In this document: one piece after another, positions 1 through 9,747 of the stretch
Position numbering within the stretch: position 1 is the first letter of the stretch
Layout: each line of letters opens with the position of its first letter
NCBI RefSeq assembly: GCF_902712995.1
Contig: NZ_CACTIB010000004.1
Span: 12,800 to 76,799, forward strand
Reading direction: 5' to 3'
From: Candidatus Mycoplasma haematohominis
GTDB taxonomy: Bacteria; Bacillota_I; Bacilli_A; Mycoplasmatales; Mycoplasmoidaceae
Length of the DNA: 64,000 bases
The notes under the pieces: generated by a model
Told to the model about the DNA's origin: nothing
The model's input: only the letters and a program-made list of their open reading frames with translations
Database searches by the model: none
Program-made: the position numbers and the translations under genes

Positions 1-1
1 C

Positions 2-619
2 ATGACCACAACAACTAAGTCAGCAATAGCAGGAACAACTACAGTGTTAGGAGTAGGAACAGCCGTAACTGCCTATCAGCTAACCAAAGATAACTCTAAC
101 GATTCAACTGAAAAAATAGAAGCTTCTAAAAATAATGAAAATAAAAATATTAATAACAAACCTAAACAAGAATTAGATAAGCAACCAAAAAAAGTTACAG
201 TTGAAGGCAAACAAGAAGAAAAACCAAACAACATCTTTGATATAAAGCATAAATTCACTCGCAGAGAAAGCAGCATAAAGCCAATTGAATTTAAAGCTCT
301 AGAAGGAAAAGGTAAACCTAAATGAATAGATACTACAAATCATCCTCAAGGTATATGCGCAACAGACAATAATGAAAGTGAATGCGAATGAAGTGATCTA
401 CTAAGAGCCAGAGTTCCTAAAGAGAAGAGAGAACAATTAGAAAGATCTGCTCAAGATCACGCTACTAAAAAATGTTCATCTATTAAAGGAACAATGAAAG
501 ACGATACAAACTCAAATCCAAAGGGATGAATAACATGTACTTATTCAGAAAATCTATATGTAAAATCAGCCAGCCTATACGACTTAAACCTAGATAATGA
601 AGCTCTATATTCAGAATAA
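2..619 (+). CDS. Fam-J anchored hypothetical protein
   Basis: This gene encodes a 205-aa protein of unknown function. It has an N-terminal hydrophobic anchor (about residues 6-27) ending in TAYQL, a charged Lys/Asn/Glu linker, then a conserved body with Cys-containing motifs (GICAT, CEWSDLL, KKCSSIKG, ITCTYSE) and a C-terminal DLNLDNEALYSE. Several Trp are UGA. The start aligns with the starts of paralogs at 728 and 37226, so it is probably complete although it begins one base inside the window. The paralogs bracket the large minus-strand array. Confidence 0.85.
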
Positions 620-727
620 CAATAAATAAAAAATCAATTTATCCTCTATTACTTTTTAGAAACTAAATAAGAAATAAAAATATATAGATGACAAAGTTAT
701 TAGACTGATCAGATCTTAAAAAATATC

Positions 728-1339
728 ATGGCCATACTAACTAAATTAACAATTGGTTTGTTAACCCTAATAATTGGAACAGCTATCACTGCTCATCAGC
801 TGACAAATAACAATTATGTTTCAGAACAACCAGCTATAACAAAAAAAATAGATTTAGAAATAACACAAGAAGAATTAGAACCAGATCCAATAGAACAAAC
901 TTCAGAAGATGACTCTGATACCAAAGAAACTAAATCTCAAAGACCAAGAGAAGGTTCAACCATAGATAAAAGTACCTTTTTCTTTAGACCAAACCACACT
1001 GTTGAAAAACAACCAATCAAATTTCAACCTATAGAAGGAAAAAAGAGACCTACTTGACTAGATCAACTAAATAACACTAAAGGAAGTTGTCAAGATAACA
1101 ATACATGTGAATGAAGTGCTTTATTAAAAGCGCATGTGCCTGCAAATAAAAAAGACTTCCTAGAAAAATCAGCTATTGCTCATGCATATAAAAAATGTGA
1201 AGAAATAAAAGGAGTAATTTCTAATAGTAATGAAAGATATCCAACCGGATGAAAATCATGTACTTACTCTGATCTATCAAGAACTGAAGAAGCTACTTTC
1301 TATGAGTTAAATCTAGACAATCAAGATCTTTACGAGTAA
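728..1339 (+). CDS. Fam-J anchored hypothetical protein
   Basis: This 203-aa paralog of the gene at 2-619 has a hydrophobic anchor (residues 4-24, ending TAHQL), an acidic linker, and the same body (FQPIEGKKRPTW, CEWSALLKAHVP, CTYSD, YELNLDNQDLYE). UGA encodes the Trp after RPT and in CEW. It converges with the minus-strand gene ending at 1359, leaving only 19 bp between stops. Function is unknown; topology suggests a membrane-anchored, outward-facing protein. Confidence 0.86.
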
Positions 1340-1358
1340 TTTAATAAGTAATTAATGC

Positions 1359-1763
1359 TTATGCTGCTGCCGCAGCAGCTGCTGGTGTTCCTGTTCCAGG
1401 AGTTGTTGTGCCACCAGTAGAACTTCCACTTACTTGATCAGTTGACTGTGATGAATCAACTACTGTTCCAGCTTCTCCTGTACTTCCTTGACCTGCAGAT
1501 CCTGCGGCACTACCTTTTCCTGATGTATCTTGCGCATCTCCCTTACCTGTAGATTGACCTGCTTGATCTCCTGTATTTAAAGTTGCTGTATTAGCTGTGT
1601 TTGAAGTTCCGGGATTATCTGCTTGTCCATCTCTAAGAGTTGGATTCTTAACTTCCTCAGTTGAACTATCCTTTTTAAAAGCTTGATAAACTGCAAAAGA
1701 GGTAGCCCCTACTGCTGCTGTTCCGCCTACGACTCCTGCACCGACTGCTACTGGGGATGCCAT
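1359..1763 (-). CDS. Fam-A leader plus low-complexity tail protein
   Basis: A 134-aa protein whose Gly/Ala leader (GAGVVGGTAAVGAT, then SFAVYQAF) looks like a membrane anchor. The rest is disordered, rich in Gly, Ser, Thr and Gln, and ends in a run of seven Ala encoded by mixed GCN codons. It is the last gene of the minus-strand array, converging on Fam-J. Function is unknown. The polyAla end is unlike other Fam-A tails and could be repeat expansion. Confidence 0.82.
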   Translation of the reverse strand: MASPVAVGAGVVGGTAAVGATSFAVYQAFKKDSSTEEVKNPTLRDGQADNPGTSNTANTATLNTGDQAGQSTGKGDAQDTSGKGSAAGSAGQGSTGEAGTVVDSSQSTDQVSGSSTGGTTTPGTGTPAAAAAAA

Positions 1764-1814
1764 AATTAATATTTGTCTTTAATAATAACTAAATCCTAAA
1801 AATCTAGTATTTAT

Positions 1815-2045
1815 TTAACTACTTTTAGGAATTACACAAACTTCACTGAAGATCTGTCAATCTGAATTAGCTTTAAGAGTAGTTTTTGTTCACGCTTTAC
1901 CGTCTTTATCAGTTTTCTTTTTAGTTACCTTGCATCAGGCTTTAGTGAAAGTTGAAATTTCGCCAGATTTCTCGAGAGCAGTATTGGAAGCGGTAAATGC
2001 CACTCCTGTTGGCTTAGTCTTGTTTGTTCCATCTGTAAGTGTCAT
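1815..2045 (-). CDS. Fam-G C-terminal domain without leader
   Basis: A 76-aa frame opened by reading UGA as Trp. It matches only the C-terminal half of Fam-G: ISTFTKAWCKV, then KAWTKTTLKANSDWQIFSEVC. There is no hydrophobic leader, and an in-frame TAA lies 9 bases before the ATG. It is either a truncated relic or a short product lacking the export anchor. It sits in the array with normal spacing (13 bp to the upstream gene). Confidence 0.65.
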
Positions 2046-2058
2046 AACTATTTAGAAA

Positions 2059-2478
2059 TTAAGATGCTGCAGGTAAAGGATTGCTTGTCGGTTTTGGCGC
2101 TGGAGTAGTTACAGCAGGTATTGTTTCTTCCTGAGAATTTCCTTTCGTACCGGCAGTTCCTGGATCTGTAACTTCAGCATCATTCTGAACAGGTGTTTTA
2201 GGAGAAACAGGCAATTCCTCTGTATTACCATCTGTCGCTCCTTTTCCTGTCGCATCTGGTATAGCAGAACCTGCATCATTAGTTCTTTCTTGCAATTGAG
2301 TATCTGTTTGTTGTTCATTCTGAGTTTGGCCAGGTTGAGAATTTGGCGCTTCTTTAAGAGTTGGAGTTTCTTCGGATGTTCCTCCTTTATTAAAAGCTTG
2401 ATAAGCTGCAACAGAAGTTGCTCCTACTGCTGCAGTCCCTCCTACTACGCCTGCTCCGACAGCTGCTGGAGATGCCAT
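2059..2478 (-). CDS. Fam-A leader plus low-complexity tail protein
   Basis: 139 aa. The leader MASPAAVGAGVVGG with VAAYQAFNKGG is followed by a disordered Gln/Asn/Thr/Glu/Pro tail with no Cys or Trp. It lies 19 bp downstream of a Fam-B gene and 13 bp upstream of the truncated Fam-G gene. It is probably an anchored surface protein; no enzymatic motif is visible. Confidence 0.83.
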   Translation of the reverse strand: MASPAAVGAGVVGGTAAVGATSVAAYQAFNKGGTSEETPTLKEAPNSQPGQTQNEQQTDTQLQERTNDAGSAIPDATGKGATDGNTEELPVSPKTPVQNDAEVTDPGTAGTKGNSQEETIPAVTTPAPKPTSNPLPAAS

Positions 2479-2497
2479 AATTGATTAATCTTTTTGT

Positions 2498-3343
2498 TTA
2501 TAAAGTGCAGAATTTTTCCACATCTGCAGAAGGATAATTTTGTGTATCTGTTGTCCCAGATTCATACGCCTCCTTACAAATAACTCTTATTTCTGACCTA
2601 GAATTTTCTGATGATTTAACTTTAAATTCATTAGAAGAATTATCAGTTACTTTAGACTTAGATTTATCTCCATCTCCATCTGTGTAAAATTCTTCATTTC
2701 TTACTTGTCAAAATTTATCATTCCCATTTACAGCTACAAACTTTTTAACATTTGCATCTTCTTTACCTTTAGTATTGGAGCCATAAGCTTCTTTAGCTTC
2801 ACTAATAGTTTTTACTTCTCCTAATACAGAACAGTATTTAAATAAATCTCTTTTTAATCTGGATTGATTGTCTGGAGAACTTTCTAAAGTAGTAATCGTA
2901 CTCTTATTTTGCTTATAAACAGCTTCACAAACTTTGTTTAAAGCTTTAGGAGAGGTATTTGAAGTAGCAGTACTATCAGAAAAATCCGAACTTACTTTAT
3001 CTTTATTTTTAAATTCATCACTTAAATCATTATCTGTCTTTCCAGAATCTGCTTGTCATCTTTTATAAGATCATTCTCATCATTTTTGATTATCGGTTTT
3101 TAGATTTCCTTCACCTTTAGAACCTATAGGAGCTACCAAATAATTCTTATATTCTTTTCCTATTCAATCAGCAGTGGAATATACTGAAGAAAAGTCAGTT
3201 TCATTTACCAAAAGAACTCTATTTGGTTCTACTTCAACTTCTGAATCGCCTTTACCTTCAAAAGCTCCTGCTAAATAAGCACCTCCAACTCCTATAGCTG
3301 CCGCTCCTAATGCTCCTCCTCCTATTGCTGCTGGGGATGCCAT
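2498..3343 (-). CDS. Fam-B four-cysteine paralog
   Basis: 281 aa. Leader MASPAAIGGGALGAAA..YLAGAFEG, then EPNRVLLVNE, IGKEYKNYLVAPIGS, a Trp-rich WWEWSYKRW (three UGA) and four conserved Cys (KVCEAVYK, KYCSVLGE, VICKEAYE, KFCTL). An ISEA..NDKFW segment precedes a Lys/Ser-rich stretch. It is the first gene after a 109-bp repeated intergenic block. Function is unknown; the body may form a disulfide-linked or metal-bound exodomain (inference). Confidence 0.86.
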
Positions 3344-3452
3344 AAATATTTAATAAATTAGTAATATATAGATCTTCGTAAACAAAAAATAAATATATAG
3401 TGTTAAATGCAAACTTGGTATTAGTTATCCCTTTTTAAAAAGAATTTTTTGT
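3344..3452 (-). promoter_or_regulatory. Repeated intergenic block 1, copy 1
   Basis: This 109-bp spacer between two Fam-B genes resembles 7824-7933 and 16391-16500 (TTAGTAATATA, AAATATATAGT, then CTTTTTAAAAAG). Most spacers in this array are under 35 bp, so it probably carries a promoter for the genes downstream on the minus strand. No exact -35/-10 pair is claimed. Confidence 0.5.
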
Positions 3453-4298
3453 TTATAAAGTGCAGAATCTACTTACTTCGTCATCAGGATAACCATTATC
3501 GCCTGATGTATTAGATTCATAAGCTTCTCTGCATATTTCTTTTATTTCTGGTTTAGGATTTCCTGCTGACTTAGTTTTAAATTTAGAAGATGAGCCTGTT
3601 GCTTGAGATTTAGATTTATCTCCTGCGCCTGCATAGAATTCTTCATTTCTTTTGGCTCAAAATTTATCGTTGCCTGTTGTAGCTATAAACTTTTTAATAT
3701 TCGCATCTACTTTTCCTTTAGTATTGTCTTCATAAGTTTCTGTACTTACTTCACCGATAGTTTTTAATTCTCCAAATATAGAACAATATTTAAATAAATC
3801 GTTTTTCAGTCTTATCTTATTATCTGTAGTCCCTGGTTCGAAAGCTAATAAACTCTTATCCTTTTTATAAACAGATTCACAAACTCTATTTAAAGCAGTA
3901 GAAGAATCGGATTCAGTGGTACTATCTGAAAAAGCTTTACTTACTTTATCTCCATCTTTGAATTCGTTACTTAAATTCACTTTTGCTTGCTGATTTTCAA
4001 AATCTTTTTTTCATCTTTTATAAGATCACTCCCATCATTTTTTGTTGTCAATCGTTACTTTCTCTTTTGTTTTGGAGCCTATAGGGGAAACCAAATAATT
4101 CCCATATTCTTTTCCTATTAAACCAGCATTTGGATAAACTGAAGAAAAATTATCTTCAGAAGACAAAAGAACATTTGTTGGTTCCATTTCAACTTCTGAA
4201 GAACCTGATCCGTCAAAAGCTCCTGCTAAATATGCACTACCTACCCCAACCGCTCCTGCGCCTAATAAACCTGCTCCGGCTGCTGCTTGTGGTGTCAT
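3453..4298 (-). CDS. Fam-B paralog with MTPQ-type leader
   Basis: 281 aa with a standard Fam-B body (IGKEYGNYLVSPIGS, WWEWSYKRW, RVCESVYKK, KYCSIFGE, GNDKFWAKRNEEFY, EICREAYE, RFCTL). The leader begins MTPQAAAGAG as in Fam-C/D, not MASP as in most Fam-B, which suggests leader exchange by recombination. UGA-encoded Trp occur in the WW motif and after DKF. Confidence 0.86.
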
Positions 4299-4304
4299 AT
4301 TTAT

Positions 4305-5087
4305 CTATAAAACGCAAAATTTATTTATCTCAGTATCAGGATAATTAGTAGAATCTGATTTCAAAGATTTATATGCTTCTCAACAAATATCTTTTACATT
4401 TAAATTTTTTTCTGAATCAGATTTAAATTTAGAGGAAGGGGTCTTTGCTTGAGATTTAGATTTATCTCCTTCGGCTGCGTAAAATTCATCATTTCTTACT
4501 TTTCAAAATTTGTCATTTCCTTCTACAGCTATAAACTTTTTAGAATTCGCGCCATCTTTTCCTTTAGTGTTATCGTTATAAACTTCTCCAGCTTCACTAA
4601 TAGTTTTTACTTCGCCCAATATAGAACAGTACTTAAATAAATCTCTTTTTAATTTAGCTGTAGAAGTTATTTTGCTTTTCTCTTGTTTGTAAACAGCTTC
4701 ACAAACCTTATTTAAAGCCTTAGAAGTATCATTTGAAAAAGCTTTACTTACTTTATCACTGCCCTTAAATGCATCACTAAAATCGTCACCCCGTTTTCCT
4801 GAATCTTCTTGTCATCTTTTATAAGATCATTCTCATCAATCCCTATTATTGATTGTTACACCTCCCTCTTCTCTAGAACCTATAGGGGATACCAAATAAT
4901 TTCCATATTCTTTTCCTATTAAAGAACCAGTTTCATAATCTGAGATTAATGTAGAATCCTTATACAAAAGAACCCTTGCCGGCTCAGAAGGATCTAAACC
5001 TCCAAAAGCTCCAGCTAAGTATGCACTACCAACCCCTATAGCTCCTGCTCCTAGTAAACCTCCTCCTACTGCTGCTTGTGGTGTCAT
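4305..5087 (-). CDS. Fam-B paralog with MTPQ-type leader, short form
   Basis: 260 aa, the shortest Fam-B here. It keeps the four Cys and the WWEWSYKRW motif but has a shorter variable segment before the KVCEAVYK motif. The leader begins MTPQAAVGGGLL, as in its neighbour at 3453-4298, so the pair may be a recent duplication. It ends FCVL before TAG. Function is unknown. Confidence 0.85.
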
Positions 5088-5096
5088 ATATTATTG

Positions 5097-5603
5097 TTAT
5101 TCCGTTGCTTTAGTTCAAAAACAAGCTTTATTAAATGCATCTCATGTATTCTTATCTCCTGAATCAACAGTAGGAACTGCAGATAAAGGTTTATTAGCAG
5201 TATGCTCGCATCATCTACTTGTGTAACCAGATATTTCTGTTTTTCTATTTTCATCTATTGCTTCTTTAAATAACGCATCTTTGTCTGTGCTCGGCTTATT
5301 TAAAGAAGTTCCTGAAGGATCTTCTGTCATTTTTTCTCACGCCCCTTTTAAAGTTTCTGAATACTTAGGAGTGTTGTTATCTCCTAAAAGAGTTTTAATT
5401 TTGTCGTTACTATTTCCAATATATTCTTTAATTGGACTTGAATTTTCTTTTAAAGCTTGAGATAAATATGTTGGTTCTTTATTATTAGTTGTTTTGTTTT
5501 CTGTTCCTTTAAAAGCTCCAGCTGCATAGGCAACAGCAGTACCTCCTGCTCCTGCGGCAGCTAAACCTCCTAATCCTGTTCCTATTGCTGCTTGTGGTGT
5601 CAT
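5097..5603 (-). CDS. Fam-C two-cysteine paralog
   Basis: 168 aa. The leader MTPQAAIGTGLGG..AYAAGAFKG is followed by YLSQALKE, KEYIGNSNDKIKTLLG, PKYSETLKGAW, TSRWCEHTANK and TWDAFNKACFWTKATE. UGA encodes Trp in GAW, RWC and CFW. It sits between a Fam-A and a Fam-B gene in the repeated A-C-B order. Function is unknown. Confidence 0.86.
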
Positions 5604-5609
5604 ATTTAT

Positions 5610-6065
5610 CTAAACAGAAGATCCTTCAGGTTTAGGATTGCTTGCCTGTGCTGGTGCAGTAGGTTCTTCTGTTTTATTTACAGAAGGTGTTGTTTCTCCT
5701 TGAGGTTCTCCTTCTTGACCAGAAGTCTCTAGTGTTTTCGGAGCAGAATCTTCAGTACCTTTTTGCGCAGGCGTTTGTGACGAAACATCTGCTACTTCTT
5801 TATTCTCTTCAGTTACTTCCTTTCCTTTCGAAGTTGATGTATCAGCGTCTGCGTCATCAATTCTTCCTTGTGGTTGGACGCTTTCTTGTTGTACATCCTG
5901 AGTTTGGCCAGGTTCAGGAGTTGGCGCTGTTTGCAAACCTTTAGTAGTTGGAACTTCTTCAGCTGTTCCATTCTTATTAAAAGCATGATAAGCAGCAACT
6001 GAAGTGGCTCCTACTACCGCTGTTCCTCCTACCACTCCTGCTCCAATTGCTGCTGGGGATGCCAA
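5610..6065 (-). CDS. Fam-A paralog with TTG start
   Basis: 151 aa with the usual leader (ASPAAIGAGVVGG, VAAYHAFNKNG) and a Gln/Glu/Thr/Pro-rich tail. The start codon is TTG exactly where paralogs have ATG, so a point change at the start is the simplest reading; expression may be lower. It is followed after 6 bp by Fam-C. Confidence 0.82.
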   Translation of the reverse strand: MASPAAIGAGVVGGTAVVGATSVAAYHAFNKNGTAEEVPTTKGLQTAPTPEPGQTQDVQQESVQPQGRIDDADADTSTSKGKEVTEENKEVADVSSQTPAQKGTEDSAPKTLETSGQEGEPQGETTPSVNKTEEPTAPAQASNPKPEGSSV

Positions 6066-6084
6066 AATTAATTAATTTTTCTGC

Positions 6085-6906
6085 TTATAAAGTACAGAAT
6101 TTACTTACATCAGCAACAGGATAATTTGTTGTATCTGACGTTGAAGACTCATATGCTTTTTCGCAAATATCCCTTACATTTGGTTTTGTAGTTGTCTGTG
6201 GTTCAGTCTTAAATTTAGAACCTTCAGTTGCCGAAGAATTAGACTTGTCTCCAGAAGTTGCATAGAACTCTTTATTTCTCTCTTCTCAAAATTTATCATT
6301 TCCTTTTATAGCTATAAATGTTTTTTTGTTGGCATCTACTTGTCCTTTAGTGCTATTGCCATAAGTTTTTCCAACTTCACTAATAGTTTTTACTTCTCCC
6401 AATATAGAACAATACTTAAACAAATCTCTTTTTAATTTAGCTTGATTATCTGGAGAAGTCCCTGAAGAAGTTATTTCGCTTTTATTTTTTTTATAAACAG
6501 CTTCACAAACTTTATTTAAAGCAGTTGAAGAATCTGAAGCATCAGAAAAAGCTGAACCTACTTTACTTCCACCTTTAAATTCAGTACTTAAGTCGTTATC
6601 TTGTGGCTTAGAGTCTTTTTGTCATCTAGCATAAGATCATGCTCATCATTCCCTATTATTAGTTTTTGAACCCTCGGCTCCCTTAGAGCCTATAGGCGCT
6701 ACTAAATATTTACTATATTTTTTTCCTATGAAATTATTATCCGTATAGTCTGTATTAAAGCCATCATCCTGATGCAAAATAACCCTTACAGTTGGTTCTG
6801 ATCCTAAAACTTCCTCTCCTCCAAAAGCTCCAGCCAAATATGCTCCACCAACTCCTATAGCTCCTGCTCCTAGTAAACTTCCGCCTACTGCTACTTGGGA
6901 TGCCAT
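6085..6906 (-). CDS. Fam-B four-cysteine paralog
   Basis: 273 aa. It has a MASQVAVGGSLLG leader, VRVILHQDDG in place of the usual VLLS segment, IGKKYSKYLVAPIGS, WWAWSYARW, and four Cys (KVCEAVYKK, KYCSILGE, DICEKAYE, KFCTL). It lies 3 bp from the upstream Fam-C gene and is probably cotranscribed with it. Function is unknown. Confidence 0.86.
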
Positions 6907-6909
6907 ATA

Positions 6910-7416
6910 TTATTGTTGTGCTGCTTTAGTCCAAAAACAAGCTTCTTTGAAAGCTTTTAATTTTTTACCTTCATCAGATTCGTTTGTTGGTTTAGTTGTT
7001 AATGTTTGCGCTGAAACAGCTTCACATCACTTGTTAATGTAATTTACAACATCATCCTGCTTATTGTTCCCTTCAATATCTGCTTTTTTAGGTTGTTCTA
7101 TGGACATCCCGCCTTGTTTATTCATATTTTCTCAAGCTCCTTGCACGCTAGTCAAATAATTACTATCTTTTTTGCTTGCATCATATAAAAGTTTCTTAAT
7201 TCTCTCGTCAGTATTTTTTCCTATGTACTCTTTATTTTCATTTTTTAATTCCTCTTCTGCTTGTGCTTTGTATGTTAAAGAAACAACACTAGTATTATCG
7301 GTATTAGTTGATTTATTTCCATCAAAAGCTCCAGCTGCATAAGCAATAGCAGAGCCCCCTGCTCCTGCAACAGCTAATCCCCCTATTCCAGCTCCAGCTG
7401 CTACTTGTGGTGTCAT
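6910..7416 (-). CDS. Fam-C paralog, long-linker subtype
   Basis: 168 aa. Leader MTPQVAAGAGIGG..AYAAGAFDG, then SLTYKAQAEEELKNENKEYIGKN, RIKKLLYDASKKDSNYLTSVQGAW, INKWCEAVSAQTL and FKEACFWTKAAQQ. The AEEEL..YDAS..NYLTS form is shared with the gene at 10582-11091 and marks a subtype. UGA encodes several Trp. Confidence 0.85.
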
Positions 7417-7430
7417 GAATATTTAAAAAA

Positions 7431-7823
7431 CTAAGTCCCTTCAGGTTTAGGACTTTCTGAAGATTCTAAAGAAGTTTTGTCTGGCTGAGTTCCGCTAACA
7501 AGAGCTTGTGAATCTCGTTTTTCTGAATCAGCGTTTGTAACACTATTTGGTTGCGGTTGAGCAACTACATCAACCCCATTTCCGGTAGACACATTCGGTT
7601 TAGAAGATTCGCCAGACGATCCAGAACTTCCATCATCAGTTATTGCTTGTTTAGGTTCTGCCCTCGCATTATTATTTTCAGCAGCTGCTGCTTTCTTGCT
7701 AGGCTCTTTTGTTTGATTATCCGCTCCATTTTTATTGAAAGCATGATAAGCTGCCACTGAAGTAGCTCCAACTGCGGCTGTACCGCCTACCACTCCTGCT
7801 CCAACAACTGCTGGGGATGCCAT
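7431..7823 (-). CDS. Fam-A leader plus low-complexity tail protein
   Basis: 130 aa. MASPAVVGAGVVGG leader with AYHAFNKNG, then a disordered Ser/Gln/Pro/Asn tail ending SPKPEGT. It is the first gene of an A-C-B triplet (with 6910 and 6085), directly downstream of the repeated 110-bp block at 7824-7933, which supports a promoter there. Confidence 0.83.
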   Translation of the reverse strand: MASPAVVGAGVVGGTAAVGATSVAAYHAFNKNGADNQTKEPSKKAAAAENNNARAEPKQAITDDGSSGSSGESSKPNVSTGNGVDVVAQPQPNSVTNADSEKRDSQALVSGTQPDKTSLESSESPKPEGT

Positions 7824-7933
7824 GATTGATTAATAAAGTTAGTAATATACAGACCTATAAAAGTAAAAATTAAATATATAGTACCAAACGCAAACTTAGT
7901 GTCAGTTGCTCCCCTTTAAAAAGATTTTTTTGT
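7824..7933 (-). promoter_or_regulatory. Repeated intergenic block 1, copy 2
   Basis: This block is nearly identical to 16391-16500 over its whole length (AGTTAGTAATATACAGACC, CCCCTTTAAAAAG) and more diverged from 3344-3452. It separates a Fam-B gene from a Fam-A gene. It is probably the promoter and leader of the downstream minus-strand genes; the conserved non-coding sequence also marks duplication of the whole unit. Confidence 0.55.
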
Positions 7934-8764
7934 TTATAAAACGCAGAATATATTTACATCCGCAATAGGATAGTTTGTTTGCTCTTCTTTAGTAGATTCA
8001 TACGCCCCTTCGCAAATTTTTCTTATTTCTGGCTTATCAGTTTCTGCTGACTTAACTTTAAATTTAGAAGATTCTCCTGTTGCTTTAGATTTACTTTTCG
8101 CTCCATTGCCATCCGCATAAAATTCTTCGTTTCTTATTTTCCAAAATTTATCGTTTCCTGTTACGGAAATAAATGTTTTTTTGTTTGTAGAATCGCCACC
8201 TTTTTTATTGTCGTAATTTTCCCCAGCTTCGCTAATGGTCTTTACTTCTCCTAATATAGAGCAGTACTTGAATAAATCTCTTTTTAATTTAGTTGGATTA
8301 TCTGGAGAACTTTCTGAAGTAATAATCGTGCTTTTATTTTGTTTGTAAACAGCTTCACAAACTTGATTTAGAGCTTTTGTAGAATCTTCTGTGGCAGTAA
8401 TACCAGAAAAAGGAGAATTAATTTTCTGAGAATTTTTAAATTCAACACTTAAATTATTGCTTTCCTTTCCAGAATCTGCTTGCCATCTTTTATAAGATCA
8501 CTCTCACCACTTTTGATTATTAATTGTTGTTCCCCCTGACTCTTTAGAATCTACAGGGGACACGAGATAATTTTCGTATAACTTTCCTACTGTATCACTT
8601 GTGTACGTTGAAGGAGTTCCATTATGAGACAAAAGAACGTTTGCCGGTTCCACTTCAACTTTTGAAGAGTTTGTTCCTTCAAAAGCCCCTGCTAAATATG
8701 CGCTACCAACTCCTATAGCTCCTGCACCTAGTAAACCTCCGCCTACTGCTGCTGGAGATGCCAT
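7934..8764 (-). CDS. Fam-B four-cysteine paralog
   Basis: 276 aa. The leader ends YLAGAFEGTNSSKVEVEPANVLLS. The motif after IGK is changed (VGKLYENYLVSPVDS), followed by WWEWSYKRW. Cys lie in QVCEAVYK, KYCSILGE, KICEGAYE and IFCVL. It ends the triplet that starts with the Fam-A gene at 9297. Confidence 0.86.
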
Positions 8765-8773
8765 GTATTGCTA

Positions 8774-9283
8774 TTATGCTGCTTTAGTTCAAAAACATGC
8801 TTCGTTAAATGCATCTCATGCATTCTTCTCGCCGCTATCAGTAGCAGGAATTACAGATAAAGGTTTTTTAGAAATATGCTCACATCATTTACTTGTATAA
8901 GTAGATATGCTTTCTTTATTTGTCTCTTCTATTGTTTCTTTAAATAATTCGTTTTTGTCTGTACTTGGTTTACCTAAAGAATTTCCTGAAGTATCATCAG
9001 TCATTTTCTCTCATACATTTTTTAAAGCTTCTGAATATTTAGGTGTTTTGCTTTCGCCTAAAAGTGCCTTAATTCTATTGTTATCGTTCTTTCCAATATA
9101 CTCTTTACCTTTTTTTGAAGCAACTTCTAAAGCTTGAGATAAATAAGTTGGTTGCTCTTGTTCATTAGTTTTCTTATTTTCTGTTCCTTTAAAAGCTCCA
9201 GCTACATAGGCAACAGCAGTACCTCCCGCTCCTGCAACAGCCAATCCACCCAACCCTGTTCCTACTGCTGCTTGTGGTGTCAT
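8774..9283 (-). CDS. Fam-C two-cysteine paralog
   Basis: 169 aa. Leader MTPQAAVGTGLGG..YVAGAFKG, then TYLSQALEVASKKGKEYIGK, RIKALLGESKTPKYSEALKNVW, a TSKWCEHISKKPL segment and AFNEACFWTKAA. Trp in NVW, KWC and CFW are UGA. Middle gene of an A-C-B triplet. Confidence 0.86.
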
Positions 9284-9296
9284 TTCTATTTAAAAA

Positions 9297-9728
9297 CTAA
9301 GATTCAAGATTTACCTGTGTTAAAGGTTCAGCTCCATTGCCTAATTCTCCTGTAGGTGTTGAGACTGATCCTGATTCTACACCTACAGGAGCACTTGATA
9401 AAGCGTTATCTTTTGTTTTTGTGTCTGCTACATCAGCAGGTTCTTTTTTTCCTTCCACAAGTTCTTTCGATCCAGGTTTAGATGCTTCTACGTCTGTCTG
9501 CTCTAAAGTTTCTTCTACTACAGCTGGCTTCTCAGGCGCTTGAATACCATCAACTAACTTATCGTTAGTTTGATCAGATCCAATAGTTGATCCTGTTTTA
9601 AGATCTGGACTTTTATTTTCTTCAGCTGTTCCATTCTTTTTAAAAGAATGATAAGCAGCAACTGAAGTGGCTCCTACTGCAGCCGTTCCTCCTGCTACTC
9701 CTGCTCCAATAGCTACTGGGGATGCCAT
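9297..9728 (-). CDS. Fam-A leader plus low-complexity tail protein
   Basis: 143 aa. MASPVAIGAGVAGG leader with AYHSFKKNG, then a Glu/Asp/Thr-rich disordered tail that is more acidic than most Fam-A tails. The spacing (19 bp after Fam-B, 13 bp before Fam-C) fits cotranscription. Function is unknown. Confidence 0.83.
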   Translation of the reverse strand: MASPVAIGAGVAGGTAAVGATSVAAYHSFKKNGTAEENKSPDLKTGSTIGSDQTNDKLVDGIQAPEKPAVVEETLEQTDVEASKPGSKELVEGKKEPADVADTKTKDNALSSAPVGVESGSVSTPTGELGNGAEPLTQVNLES

Positions 9729-9747
9729 AATTGATTAATCTTTTGGT

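Noticed and set aside
5687..5944. Plus-strand frame of 85 codons within a Fam-A gene
   Set aside because: It lies wholly antisense to a leader-conserved gene, is Leu-rich because of the complementary codon bias, and has no homologue or upstream signal. Many similar plus-strand frames across the array (for example 22492-22758, 13593-13892) were dropped for the same reason.
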